From contig NZ_JADIJK010000020.1 of the NCBI RefSeq assembly GCF_017355205.1, positions 37,352 to 101,351 on the forward strand: DNA of 64,000 nucleotides. Reading direction: 5' to 3'. This DNA is from Bacillus sp. SD088. Its GTDB lineage: Bacteria; Bacillota; Bacilli; Bacillales; Bacillaceae_C. The notes below the pieces were generated by a model. That model was not told the DNA's origin and searched no databases. It saw nothing but the letters and a program-made list of their open reading frames with translations. This document shows, in pieces, positions 9,688 through 19,452 of this stretch (positions within the stretch are counted from its first letter, which is position 1; every line of letters starts with the position of its first letter). A program made the translations under genes and the position numbers.

Positions 9688-10542
9688 TTAGGCGGCTCCT
9701 TTTTTCACTTTCTTATCTGGACGAAGTTTCTTAATACTGATAAACAGGCAGAGAAAACTGATCAGTAAAAATGAAATGATGAAAGCTGCAGTCATGGGAA
9801 ACTCAATCCCCGAGATTCTATTAATCTCATTTGCCATTCCTTCCTCAAATGTATTAAATAAAATAATAAATGGATTAAGCATGGACGTGATATATGGAAA
9901 AACCGAAGTCTGGTTTGCACTTTGATAGCTGATAAGCTGTACGACAAATAGGGTTATAAACGCAGTTCCTGCTGTTATAAACAAAGTGATTCCATATGTA
10001 ATAATGGTGGCAACAATTGTTTTTCTAATGATTGTTGAAAAAAGCACCCCGATACTGCCAACTGTCAGCATTGTCACAAGATACAGAGCGAATGTCATAA
10101 GAAGTAAGCTTGGTGAAACACCACCAAAAAGAAATACAATACTATAGAGCGGAAGCGATGCAATCATCATCAATAGCAAATAGGCAATCGACGAAAAAAG
10201 CTTGCTTAAGATGATGCTTGTTGATGATTGCGGTGTTGTTAGCAAAATATTCAGCGTTTGCCGCTCCCTCTCCCCACTAATAACACCTGAAGTTAGACCT
10301 GGTGTCATGAAAAGGACTAACGCCATTTGCACAAATGATAACACCATAAACATTGTTCTGCTTTGTTCTGGACGAAATATGACTGTGGAAGAATAGGAAA
10401 AAATCGTATTCATAAGGATAAAACCAATAGCAATACCCCCTATAGCCAATAGATAAAAGAATACACCTAAAGAACTTTTAAAGGAACGAAAACGGAGCTT
10501 GATTTCTTTATTTAGCACAGGGTTTATCCAAATTGACTTCAT
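9688..10542 (-). CDS. ABC-2 type transporter permease
   Basis: 284 aa with about six predicted membrane helices. The soluble loop containing SGERERQTLNILLTTP, typical of ABC-2 (GldF/NosY-like) permeases, falls near residue 88. It overlaps the ATPase gene by four bases and starts with ATG at 10542. With the ATPase it would form an export-type or mechanotransmission ABC complex. No substrate is suggested by the sequence; the operon's extracytoplasmic vWA and GATase-like proteins are likely partners. Confidence 0.88.
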   Translation of the reverse strand: MKSIWINPVLNKEIKLRFRSFKSSLGVFFYLLAIGGIAIGFILMNTIFSYSSTVIFRPEQSRTMFMVLSFVQMALVLFMTPGLTSGVISGERERQTLNILLTTPQSSTSIILSKLFSSIAYLLLMMIASLPLYSIVFLFGGVSPSLLLMTFALYLVTMLTVGSIGVLFSTIIRKTIVATIITYGITLFITAGTAFITLFVVQLISYQSANQTSVFPYITSMLNPFIILFNTFEEGMANEINRISGIEFPMTAAFIISFLLISFLCLFISIKKLRPDKKVKKGAA

Positions 10543-11477
10543 GAGAAATCCACTCCTTTCGTGATTTCCAGGAATACATCTTCTAAATTCGATTCTTCTT
10601 GACTGAAGCCTAAAATAGCAAGACCACTATCCAGTGCTTTCTTGAGCAATTCTATCTGTTCTGCATCATTACCTGTAAATGCGAATGACAGCATATCTGT
10701 ATACTTCTCATTTTTCGTAATTGTTGAAACCCTAGGATCATCTTCAAAAAACGAAACAGCTTTTTCTACATCGGAGGCAAGCTTGACATTGATAACCTTG
10801 TTTGCCTGCAGCTGATTCTGAATGGAAGCTACAGATCCAGATGCGACTAGCTCACCATTTGTGATGACACCTAATTCATCACACATTTGGGCAAGCTCCG
10901 GGAGGATATGTGATGAAATGAGAATGGTTTTCCCCATATTTTTCAGTTCTTTTAAAACTTCTCTCATCTCGATCCGGGCACGTGGGTCCAGTCCGGAAGC
11001 TGGCTCATCCAATATAAGCACCTCTGGATCATGAATAAGGGACCTAGCAAGACAAAGACGCTGCTTCATACCACGTGACAGTACATCAACATATACATCA
11101 CTTTTATTCGAAAGATTCACAAGCTCTAATAATTGCGGTATCAGCAATCTTCGCTCTGCTGCACTGATCCCATAGCTCGCTCCATAGAAATCCAGGTATT
11201 CGACTGTTTTAAATTGATCATATACACCAAAGAAATCTGGCATATAGCCAATATGATTCCGAACTTTCTTCGGCTCTGTTGTCACATCATATCCGTTAAC
11301 GTATGCTGCTCCAGAAGTTGGGGCAAGCAATGTCGCCAATATTGAAAAGGTTGTTGATTTACCTGCACCATTATGGCCGACAAATCCAAAAACTGTTCCT
11401 TTTTCAATTTTGAGATTTAGCTCATTTAATGCTGTAAAGCTACCGTATTTTTTCGTCAAATTTATTGTTTCAATCAT
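10539..11477 (-). CDS. ABC transporter ATP-binding protein
   Basis: 312 aa, one nucleotide-binding domain. Walker A is GHNGAGKST near residue 35, the signature is LSRGMKQRL, Walker B with D-loop is LILDEPASGLDPRAR, and the H-loop histidine is in ISSHILPEL. The C-terminal 90 residues form the extra domain common in CcmA/GldA-like exporters. It overlaps the genes on both sides by four bases, so it is translationally coupled to the signal-peptide protein before it and the permease after it. Confidence 0.92.
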   Translation of the reverse strand: MIETINLTKKYGSFTALNELNLKIEKGTVFGFVGHNGAGKSTTFSILATLLAPTSGAAYVNGYDVTTEPKKVRNHIGYMPDFFGVYDQFKTVEYLDFYGASYGISAAERRLLIPQLLELVNLSNKSDVYVDVLSRGMKQRLCLARSLIHDPEVLILDEPASGLDPRARIEMREVLKELKNMGKTILISSHILPELAQMCDELGVITNGELVASGSVASIQNQLQANKVINVKLASDVEKAVSFFEDDPRVSTITKNEKYTDMLSFAFTGNDAEQIELLKKALDSGLAILGFSQEESNLEDVFLEITKGVDFS

Positions 11478-13903
11478 TTTTTATACTCTCCCTCCAGGCT
11501 GACAGCTGGAACACGTACCTCAGGATTACTCATACCGCTTTTCTCAAAGGTCAAAACAATGGAGCCGTCTTCAGTTAAAAATTCATGTGCGTTTTCTTCA
11601 AATTCCATTGAACGGTCCTCAAGCGGAAGAAACTCTCCTTTTTCAACATTGAAAATAGAAAAAGCTGTATCTTCCTGGGAAAGCTTAACTTGAAGCTTAT
11701 GAATCGATGCATTATTTATTTTCATTTGTTCAGGCAATTGGTAGGTTATCTGATACTTACCTGGCTCTACCACAAGTAAATTTTCCCCTTCAGGTAGACC
11801 ATTATGAATAATGTCTGCATTGACTCCTTCCAATATGGAAATAGCTGTCTGAAGTTTTTCCTCAGTTAGCGTAAAATCACCCTCAAAAGAGGAAGTAATA
11901 TCTACTGCCTGAGTGATCAATGTCTGTGACCCGGAATTCGACTGCTTTTTATCCATTTCAATTGAGATTATGGAATCCGTTGAAAAGCCGACAATTAATG
12001 GCCGATTTAGATTTTGCTGATGTATTTCATATGCCAGCATCATTCGCAGCAGTTCCTGCTTTTTCCACTCATCTAAACTTTCCTTATTATCTGGTGCACT
12101 CTGGCCGTACATCCCAATGGCAGCACCCTGGTATATCGAATTAGCGACATTACTCCTCGGTGCACTAAGCGGTATATCTGATTTCTCCGTATCGACTGAA
12201 ACTTCAGTAGTCGCCCCAGCTTTAATCTCACCTAGTGAATAAGCGTTTGATCCTGATAATAAAAAGGCTTCCTCTATATCCATTGAAAGGGCACTATTAA
12301 TCGTACCAACAAGCTTTTGATTTTCAATTTTTAAATCTGCCATCAATTTCCCTGTATCGATAGAAGGGATAGCCCCTATGGCAGATCGAATTGACCAATA
12401 TTCAACATTATTAAATGTTATTTTTGTCTGCTCCTGCCCTTTTTCCACCATCGCATGATTCAAATTCAGCTCATCATAATTGTAGTCATTAGTTAAAGGA
12501 AATGGATTAAATCCCCTGGGACTTATATTTAATGGATATTCGCCACCACTATTTGTCAGGATTGATACTGCCCCATATCCGCTGGCAATGCCAGTATCGT
12601 CGATAGAGAGAATACTCACATCGCTCGTTTGTGAGCCAGCAATCCGGTTCTTTGCTCCTACAAGGAAAATAACCACCGAAACTATGATCGCGACACTAGG
12701 AATAATCCACCATGAGTTTTCCCGTTTATCTAACCTTTTCAGAAGAAAGTAAAGACCAGGTATCAATAGAATCAGATAAACGATGAATAACACAATCAGT
12801 GCAGTTACTGGCAAAAATGAAGACGGAAAGGAATTGACAATATTTCCAAATTGATCGGACAATTCCTCCATCATGTACTGCTGGCCATTGGTAAATTTAT
12901 CAACCGTTTTTTGCAGGACATCTTCCCACCAGGCAGGATATAATTCCCATGTGGCAAGCGTCTCACTTCCCACGTTAAATGCAAACTGAGTGACCTCACC
13001 AAGTCCAAAGCTTTTATTCATTACCATTGGAAGCGAATGATCCGCATAAACAACCTTCGTATGCTCAGACACCTCTCCCGTCATAATTTCAACTTGGCTA
13101 AAAGAGGGGGTGTTTTCATTTTCTGCTGTCGCAAAAAAATTCAGATCATCAAAAGATGTTTGATCATCAATATGTAATAAAGAAAGATTTTGCAGCTCCC
13201 CTAGCTGTTGAGATAACCCTGGGGTACTCCCCAGCATTAAATGCCCACCAGAACGAACCCAGTTTTTCAGAGCATGTTGCTTTTCAGTAGAAACAGTTGA
13301 TAGATTAAAATCATTGATCAACAGAACATCAAACATCTCTAATCCTGTGGCATCATTTGGTATATCATCTTCTTTCAATGTGATAAGTTCAATTGACTCA
13401 GCATTGTATTTCGAGAGTTTTAAATAATTTAATGAATCGGGTGAATCACTTAAAACACCTAAAACAAGCCGATGTTCCGGAAAAAAACCTGGATTTACTT
13501 TTTTCCCCAGTGCTCCTTTTATTTCTTCTCCATCTTTCCAACCACCTTTATAAAAGCGAATGAGCGAATTCTGGCTTGACTGCGGATTAGAATAATTTTC
13601 GACTTGCCCCGGGATTGAGACATTCACAACCTTCTCTTCCCCTGTTGGAAGCTCAATAGGAACAACGATATTTCCCTCTGATCGGTAATTTGGATTAGAA
13701 TAAATAACGAGATCTCCTGAAAGATCTTCCCCTTTATTTATAAGTGTGATCTCCATAGGAAATCCTTTGCCTATTTGTACTTTTCCATCAATTCCATATT
13801 GAACTGAAATGTCTATCTCTTCCTTTGCAGCAACAGACTGTGGAAACACAAAAGCAATAAAAAATAGGATAAAAACCGCGATTTTTATAAATGATTTCAC
13901 CAT
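11474..13903 (-). CDS. Signal-peptide membrane protein with GATase-like domain, first gene of MoxR/vWA/ABC operon
   Basis: 809 aa from the ATG at 13903 behind AGGGGGAG (a GTG one codon later is equally possible); upstream in-frame codons lack a ribosome site. A hydrophobic signal (about 4-22) ends near SVAAKEE. The extracytoplasmic part includes a glutamine-amidotransferase-like fold (about 160-250: LVLGVLSDSPDSL, LLINDF, WVRSGGHLMLG). Two membrane helices lie near 375-440, followed by a second extracytoplasmic domain of about 350 residues. No catalytic triad is visible. It resembles the non-enzymatic partner proteins of GldG-type ABC systems in layout only. Confidence 0.75.
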   Translation of the reverse strand: MVKSFIKIAVFILFFIAFVFPQSVAAKEEIDISVQYGIDGKVQIGKGFPMEITLINKGEDLSGDLVIYSNPNYRSEGNIVVPIELPTGEEKVVNVSIPGQVENYSNPQSSQNSLIRFYKGGWKDGEEIKGALGKKVNPGFFPEHRLVLGVLSDSPDSLNYLKLSKYNAESIELITLKEDDIPNDATGLEMFDVLLINDFNLSTVSTEKQHALKNWVRSGGHLMLGSTPGLSQQLGELQNLSLLHIDDQTSFDDLNFFATAENENTPSFSQVEIMTGEVSEHTKVVYADHSLPMVMNKSFGLGEVTQFAFNVGSETLATWELYPAWWEDVLQKTVDKFTNGQQYMMEELSDQFGNIVNSFPSSFLPVTALIVLFIVYLILLIPGLYFLLKRLDKRENSWWIIPSVAIIVSVVIFLVGAKNRIAGSQTSDVSILSIDDTGIASGYGAVSILTNSGGEYPLNISPRGFNPFPLTNDYNYDELNLNHAMVEKGQEQTKITFNNVEYWSIRSAIGAIPSIDTGKLMADLKIENQKLVGTINSALSMDIEEAFLLSGSNAYSLGEIKAGATTEVSVDTEKSDIPLSAPRSNVANSIYQGAAIGMYGQSAPDNKESLDEWKKQELLRMMLAYEIHQQNLNRPLIVGFSTDSIISIEMDKKQSNSGSQTLITQAVDITSSFEGDFTLTEEKLQTAISILEGVNADIIHNGLPEGENLLVVEPGKYQITYQLPEQMKINNASIHKLQVKLSQEDTAFSIFNVEKGEFLPLEDRSMEFEENAHEFLTEDGSIVLTFEKSGMSNPEVRVPAVSLEGEYKK

Positions 13904-14049
13904 ACTCCCCCTACTGTAATGAGCCTCTATTAATTTTCTAAATATATAAACAATATAACACATAATGGTTTAAAAAATATACAGAAGTTCTAAATATAGG
14001 AATATACAAAAAAGAATTATACCAATATGTACGGCCTATCAAAAACAAA

Positions 14050-14075
14050 AAACCAGCCCCCTCTGGAGCTGGTTT
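14050..14075 (-). terminator. Rho-independent terminator of mannosidase operon
   Basis: On the minus strand the stem AAACCAGC/GCTGGTTT with a ten-base loop is followed by TTTTGTTTTTG. It lies about 170 bases after the GH38 stop, with a repeat element between them. Confidence 0.8.
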
Positions 14076-14094
14076 CACATACGTTATAGATGCG

Positions 14095-14240
14095 TGTTCA
14101 AAAAGGAGGATAAAAAGTACCAAGAAGTTCGAGGCGGCGCAGCTTCGAGCAGCGGAATGTATGCATTTAAATACATGAGCAGCAAAGAAGCAAGCCAACG
14201 AAGAAATTCGCAGCGTCATTTTTACCGGACTTTTTGAACA
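14095..14240. repeat. Intergenic repeat with 11-bp inverted ends, copy A
   Basis: 146 bp bounded by TGTTCAAAAAG and CTTTTTGAACA, perfect inverted ends. The interior (minus-strand reading) contains GTCCGGTAAAAATGAC, GAATTTCTTCGTTGGCTTG and CATGTATTTAAA. A diverged copy in the opposite orientation lies at 37024-37228 with about 60 bp of extra sequence inside. Both copies begin within a few bases of a CDS stop. Looks like a non-autonomous mobile or palindromic repeat. Confidence 0.75.
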
Positions 14241-14244
14241 TCCT

Positions 14245-17200
14245 CTATAGGCTTAGTTTAAAAGTTTTAATCTCATACGGTTTAATACTAAATTCAAGAG
14301 ACGAACTAGATTGCTCTTCGCCGATTGTTTCTTCTATTAGATTGGTTTCTACCCATTTTTTGATTGGTTTGTGTACTTCCAATGCCGCTTTTCCTCTACG
14401 TCCTTCATACTCATGTACGCGAATGATCACACCATTTCCATCTTGGGCAGGCTTCACTGCATCAACCCAAATATGGTCGGAATGTAAATCAAAGAAGGAT
14501 TCATTATCTTTCCATTCTCCTTGCAGTGTCAAAACAGGATCATTTAGATCCCACGCTTTTTCTACTGTTTTCGCTTCACGCCAATCACCAGTATGTGGAT
14601 AAAGGGCATACGTAAAGGTATGCTGTCCTTGGTCCGCATGGGGATCTGGATGTGTCGCAGCTTTTAGTAGAGACAAGCGCATGCGATTTTCTTTAATATC
14701 ATACCCATATTTGGAGTCATTCAATAAGCTAACTCCGAAGCCTGCTTCAGATAAATCGGCCCATTGATGACCAACAGATTCAAAGCGTGCCATATCCCAG
14801 CTTGTATTCCAGTGATTCGGACGTTTCACATTTCCATATTGGACATCATACGTCGCTTCTGTCGCACGAATATCGACAGGGAACGCAGTTTTTAATAACT
14901 TATTTTTCTCATGCCAATCAACATTCGTTTTGAAATCAATCCGGCGTTCATTCGCATAAAAGACAATATTTTGCGTGAATTCGGATTTATGATAGTGCCA
15001 TTTTGCTTGAATTTCTATTGCTAGTGGGCCATTTTCTTTGACTTCAAATGCGACCAATTCACGGATTTCTTCCATCTTTTCCTGATAGAAAATATCAATA
15101 TCCCATGCATCATGGGCAAGTGGCTTGTCTTCAAAAATTTGTAAGACATTGCCATTTTCACCTTCAGCAAGGATGGAGCGTTCAGCCTCTTTATCATACA
15201 GCTTGGAAATTTGTCCATATTGGTTGAATGCTACTGAATAGAAAGGCGTTTCGAGCTTCTGATCAGCATAATGGAATGGGGTGTCTTCTTCCGATCTTGC
15301 AGCGACTTCAAAGTATAGAGTTTTCGCGCCAAAAGCTGGAAGAGATTCCACTTCTACAAGCCAACCATTCACTTGTTTTTGAGCCGGTAATATAACCCCA
15401 TCTGCTGTTTTCCAAACACCATCTTCCCCTATGTGCTCAGGAACCCACACATTTCTTGCCTTCTTTATATGTGAAGCATTATAAAGCGTAACTGCTTGAT
15501 CAGCATTTTCTAATGGGGTAGATAAAATCTCTGCTTCCACCTGATCGACAATCTTAAATGCTTCTTCGTATTCCTTTCTCGCATCCTCATAAACCTCAGT
15601 AATAGAGGAGCCTGGAATAATATCATGGAATTGATTGCGTAAGATGATCTTCCAGCCTTCTTTTAACGCATCATTACCTTGCCAGTCGCCAGTTTGTGAT
15701 AACCAACTAGTCAGGATTTCAGCCCGCCGATATTGTAGCTCCAATTGACGGTTCATCCTTTTCATAAAGGCTTGACTTGTATACGTGCCGCGATGATATT
15801 CAAGATATAATTCGCCATCCCATTTATGAATATAACCATCCGATCCCTTCACATTTTCATGGAGTTTCTCGAAAAATTCTCCTGCTGTAGAAGTTTTGAC
15901 GTTTGGCATCCCTGGAAGCTGATCGAGACGGCGTCTCATCTCAAGCATATGACGGTTTACTCCGCCACCACCATCACCATACCCATAAGAGACAAGCAAA
16001 TCCTTTGTCAATTCTTTATCTCGGTAGCCATCCCATGAGCCTTTGACTGTTTTTGCCGTAATAAAGCCATTGTACGTATAGAACCAAGAATCCGGTCCAT
16101 TCCAAGGTTCAGGTGTTGTAATGAAATGTGTCAATATCTCCGACCCATCAATCCCTTTCCAATAGAAAGTATCATGTGGCATCCGGTTATATTGGTTCCA
16201 ACTAATTTTCGTTGTCATCATCGTGTTAATCCCTGATTTTTTCAAAATCTGTGGAAGGGCCCAACTATAGCCGAATACATCTGGAAGCCAGAGATAGGTA
16301 CTATCGGCATTAAATTCCTTTTTGAAAAATTCCTTCCCATAAAGGATTTGACGCACAAGTGACTCACCACTTGGGATATTACAGTCAGCCTCAAGCCACA
16401 TCGCCCCAGCTGCTTCCCATTTCCCTTCCGAAATCTTCGCTTTGATTTGTTCATACATTTCTGGATAATCGGATTTAATATAATCATACAATTGTGGTTG
16501 TGTTTGTAAAAATAAATATTCTGGGAATCGCTTCATCAAATTCAAAACAGTTGAAAAAGAACGAGCTGATTTTTCCCGAGTATTTCTCAATCGCCATAAC
16601 CAAGCAACATCGATATGTGTATGACCAACAGTATGGATCGTAATTTCAGATGTAGGGTCGATCGCATCAACAGCCTTCATTAACTCGGCTTCAGCCTCAT
16701 AACAAGATTGATAAAATTCCTCACTACCTGGCTCTGTCCAATTGATCAGCCTAAGGGCCTCTCCAATCAGCTTACTCAATGTTAAATGAGCCGGATCAGC
16801 CTCTGTCGTTTCTTTTAAGATTTCGAAGGCGGCATACAATGTATAAAATAAATTATCCACCTTTGAATCAAGCCAAGCGATCTCGGCTTTTTCTAGCTTA
16901 TACTCTTGTTCCCTCGGGGCGCCTCCCCCTTCCATACCTGACCAAAGCCGGAAGTCAAGACGTAAAGGACCTTGCGTATATTCGTCATCAAATAAAACTT
17001 CCTCATGATTAGAATCCACCCCTTGATAAGGTTTTCCGTTCACAAATAACAAAGATTCAAATCCTGAGTTATTTCCTCCACCTGTTCGGCCGAATGAGAA
17101 AAGGCCAACTACTTGTTTCCCTGATAATTTTTTCTGCTCCTCCACTTTCGCATGAAGCCATAAATAGCGATCTCGACCTTTCCAATGATCACCTAGACTC

Positions 17201-17355
17201 ATTTTTTGTTGTGAATCATACTGGGCAGGTGGATAGGCGCCGATTTCTCCAGTATCCTCTTGAATAATAAATTCTTTGATTGAAACACCATCACGATAAC
17301 GATAATTGGCTAATTCACGAATACGATTTTCATATTTATTTTCTGTTAAAAACAA
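14245..17355 (-). CDS. GH38 alpha-mannosidase (long form)
   Basis: About 1036 aa. The catalytic zinc site HTVGHTHIDVAWLW lies near residue 250, the nucleophile aspartate in WLPDVFGYSWALP near 365, and the second zinc histidine in NQFHDIIPGSS, with the C-terminal GH38C beta domain after about 640. No signal peptide, so it hydrolyses alpha-mannosides in the cytoplasm. The preferred start is a TTG at 17355, eight bases after AAGGAG; ATG/GTG starts at 17361-17364 sit too close to that site. It directly follows a YesL gene and is the last gene of the mannoside operon; a second, shorter GH38 heads the operon. Confidence 0.93.
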   Translation of the reverse strand: MFLTENKYENRIRELANYRYRDGVSIKEFIIQEDTGEIGAYPPAQYDSQQKMSLGDHWKGRDRYLWLHAKVEEQKKLSGKQVVGLFSFGRTGGGNNSGFESLLFVNGKPYQGVDSNHEEVLFDDEYTQGPLRLDFRLWSGMEGGGAPREQEYKLEKAEIAWLDSKVDNLFYTLYAAFEILKETTEADPAHLTLSKLIGEALRLINWTEPGSEEFYQSCYEAEAELMKAVDAIDPTSEITIHTVGHTHIDVAWLWRLRNTREKSARSFSTVLNLMKRFPEYLFLQTQPQLYDYIKSDYPEMYEQIKAKISEGKWEAAGAMWLEADCNIPSGESLVRQILYGKEFFKKEFNADSTYLWLPDVFGYSWALPQILKKSGINTMMTTKISWNQYNRMPHDTFYWKGIDGSEILTHFITTPEPWNGPDSWFYTYNGFITAKTVKGSWDGYRDKELTKDLLVSYGYGDGGGGVNRHMLEMRRRLDQLPGMPNVKTSTAGEFFEKLHENVKGSDGYIHKWDGELYLEYHRGTYTSQAFMKRMNRQLELQYRRAEILTSWLSQTGDWQGNDALKEGWKIILRNQFHDIIPGSSITEVYEDARKEYEEAFKIVDQVEAEILSTPLENADQAVTLYNASHIKKARNVWVPEHIGEDGVWKTADGVILPAQKQVNGWLVEVESLPAFGAKTLYFEVAARSEEDTPFHYADQKLETPFYSVAFNQYGQISKLYDKEAERSILAEGENGNVLQIFEDKPLAHDAWDIDIFYQEKMEEIRELVAFEVKENGPLAIEIQAKWHYHKSEFTQNIVFYANERRIDFKTNVDWHEKNKLLKTAFPVDIRATEATYDVQYGNVKRPNHWNTSWDMARFESVGHQWADLSEAGFGVSLLNDSKYGYDIKENRMRLSLLKAATHPDPHADQGQHTFTYALYPHTGDWREAKTVEKAWDLNDPVLTLQGEWKDNESFFDLHSDHIWVDAVKPAQDGNGVIIRVHEYEGRRGKAALEVHKPIKKWVETNLIEETIGEEQSSSSLEFSIKPYEIKTFKLSL

Positions 17356-17360
17356 CTTCA

Positions 17361-17972
17361 TCACTCCTTGATTACTGTGTTTTTTTCCATTTTACGGAAT
17401 CGTTTCATACAAATCGTCATAATCCAATAACTTGGGAGAACTCCTCCTAAAAAAGGAATAAGCCCTGGAACTTTTGTTAGTAAAAAGCCAATAAGGGTAA
17501 GCCCAAGTAAAAGGATAATAATATCTTTTATGCTCGCAATCGCGTGGAACAGTGATTGTTTTACATATTCTTTGATTGAGAACGTATATTGCACATAAAG
17601 CGGGAAAAAGAACGCTAATGTTAGGAAATAAATGATCGATAGAACAAGAAAGAAGACATATAGAAATAACGAGAAAAATCCTGTCATTTGTTCAGAAAAG
17701 CTAAGATCAAGAAATAGAAAAATCCCAATCAAAGCAAAGATCACACCAACCATATTACTCTTTTTCCATTCTTTAAAATATGTAGTTTTAAATGTTGACC
17801 AAATCGGTGCGTCGAAATCCTTCATTGTCCATCTACGAACAATCGTGAACATAGCCACAGTTGCTGGCATAATCCCGAAAACACCTAATCCAAGCAGTGT
17901 AAATCCAATCCATAAGAGGTTGGTCCATATCAAACGGAGTAGCCACTCACTTACTATTTGAAACAATTTCAT
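17361..17972 (-). CDS. YesL/DUF624 family membrane protein
   Basis: 203 aa with about five membrane helices and the DUF624 opening pattern WLLRLIWTNLLWIGFTLLGLGVFGIMPAT, with RRWTMKD near residue 46. YesL-type proteins accompany carbohydrate operons in Bacillaceae (e.g. the rhamnogalacturonan yes genes), but their molecular role is not established. Start ATG at 17972 with GGAGG upstream. A paralog at 44122-44748 accompanies the arabinogalactan cluster. Confidence 0.88.
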   Translation of the reverse strand: MKLFQIVSEWLLRLIWTNLLWIGFTLLGLGVFGIMPATVAMFTIVRRWTMKDFDAPIWSTFKTTYFKEWKKSNMVGVIFALIGIFLFLDLSFSEQMTGFFSLFLYVFFLVLSIIYFLTLAFFFPLYVQYTFSIKEYVKQSLFHAIASIKDIIILLLGLTLIGFLLTKVPGLIPFLGGVLPSYWIMTICMKRFRKMEKNTVIKE

Positions 17973-18009
17973 TCTTGACCAACCTCCAAAGTGTAATCTT
18001 TATTTCAGC

Positions 18010-19356
18010 TCAACATGTTTTTGGTAATATAAAAGGATCTCCGGTCTCTTCAATCCATTTTTGCAAGCGCTCCTGTAATTGTCGCTTTTTTTCAAGATAA
18101 AATGGATTATGGGCAAGATTTATCTGTTCAAATGGATCCTCATTCAGATTAAATAAAAGCCATGGAGTACCTTCAAAGCAAACATATTTCCAACCGTCCT
18201 TTGTGACAATCCCTCGCCATGGTTTATCAACACTGTCACCATGTCCAGTCGGGATAACCGATTGTAAAAAGGCGGAATCCGGCTCCGCATCACCCGGTCG
18301 ATCGGTTAAACGATGGGAAGAGAAGTCCGTTCCCTCCATCCACTCGGGTTTGTCAATCTCACAAAGCCCCAATGTCGTTGGTGCGATATCGACAAGATTG
18401 AAAGGAAGCGAACAATTTCCAGTTTTTCTTCCTTCATAAAAAGGTTGCTCACCGCCAATTATAAACGGAATCCGGATCGATTCCTCATATGGACTCAGTT
18501 TCTTAAATTGTCCGTGTGATCCATGTAGATCCCCATGGTCACTAAAGAAGATGATGTGAGTATCGAAAGCTAAATCTACCGCTTGAAGGGCCTGTTGAAT
18601 TCTGCCAAGATTCCAATCTAAATTTTCGATCATCGCATAGTATCCCGATAAGTCTTTCCTAGCTTGCTCCTCAACTCGGGAAACATTCGGAACATTGGTC
18701 CTTAATTGGATGTTGGCAGGTGTGTGCCCTTTCCGATAATCTTCAGGAGCGATATACGGATCATGAGGGGGTTGGACAGATAAGACAGCAAAAAATGGAT
18801 CTTCCTTCCCTTGCTGTTTTTCCATTCCCTTTTCCTCAATATAATCGATAAAAAGATTCGTCATCTCATCTGTTTCGAAACCTGGCAAGCGATAATGAAA
18901 CGCTTCCTCTCCTTCACCACCATGAACCCAACAATCCCATTGACTATTGTTGTTCTCGTAACCAAGCCATTTTTTAAATCCGCCTCTTCTTTCAGGTGGA
19001 ATAATATGATGTGCCGCTCTACCTGCTTCCTCATGATATCCATCAATATGCCATTTGCCAAAATAAGCGGTATCATACCCTGCTTCATTGAATACATGGG
19101 CGATCGTCGGTTGATCTTCTGGCAGCCGATGTTCATGTCCGGGAACACATTTATGCGGATAGCGACTTGTTAAAATTGAGCCTCTCGCTGGAGAGCATAA
19201 AGGTGAACCAGAAACAGCGTTGGAAAAATGGACACCTGCTGCCGCAAGATTATCAATATTAGGTGTATGTACATTCGGATCGCCATTCAAACCAAGAGCT
19301 TGAGCACGATGCTGATCGCCAAAAACCCAAATGACATTTTTCTTTGTCCTCTTCAT
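18010..19356 (-). CDS. Sulfatase (formylglycine type), cytoplasmic
   Basis: 448 aa from the ATG at 19356, with GGAG nine bases upstream; the longer frame adds residues with no support. The sulfatase signature C-x-P-x-R is present as CSPARG with Cys54, which would be oxidised to formylglycine by a maturase not seen in the window. Metal ligands fit FGDQHR at the N terminus and FFSDHGD near 280. No signal peptide is present, so it would act on imported substrate. Its place between YesL and GH125 suggests removal of a sulfate ester from a mannoside, but phosphonate or phosphoester hydrolases share this fold, so the substrate is inference. Confidence 0.85.
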   Translation of the reverse strand: MKRTKKNVIWVFGDQHRAQALGLNGDPNVHTPNIDNLAAAGVHFSNAVSGSPLCSPARGSILTSRYPHKCVPGHEHRLPEDQPTIAHVFNEAGYDTAYFGKWHIDGYHEEAGRAAHHIIPPERRGGFKKWLGYENNNSQWDCWVHGGEGEEAFHYRLPGFETDEMTNLFIDYIEEKGMEKQQGKEDPFFAVLSVQPPHDPYIAPEDYRKGHTPANIQLRTNVPNVSRVEEQARKDLSGYYAMIENLDWNLGRIQQALQAVDLAFDTHIIFFSDHGDLHGSHGQFKKLSPYEESIRIPFIIGGEQPFYEGRKTGNCSLPFNLVDIAPTTLGLCEIDKPEWMEGTDFSSHRLTDRPGDAEPDSAFLQSVIPTGHGDSVDKPWRGIVTKDGWKYVCFEGTPWLLFNLNEDPFEQINLAHNPFYLEKKRQLQERLQKWIEETGDPFILPKTC

Positions 19357-19452
19357 CCTTCTCAACTCCAACTTATGTATGACATATATTGCTTGCCTGC
19401 GTCTAATCATCAAGGCAATTAGACGCAGGAAGACATAGTTATTTTTTAAAAT

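Larger units (their letters stand above)
13904..14244. other. Intergenic region between mannosidase operon and MoxR/vWA operon
   Basis: 341 bases without a supported gene. It holds a repeat (14095-14240) and a minus-strand terminator hairpin (14050-14075), and the remaining AT-rich stretch 13904-14040 must carry the promoter of the 809-aa gene. A 93-codon frame running through the repeat is discounted. Confidence 0.6.

Noticed and set aside
13938..14219. 93-codon minus-strand frame before the 809-aa gene
   Set aside because: It runs through the terminator and the repeat copy A, with no start site; not a gene.
18010..19356. Alkaline-phosphatase or phosphoglycerate-mutase-like assignment
   Set aside because: The CSPARG motif and the FGDQHR/SDHGD metal ligands are those of the sulfatase branch.
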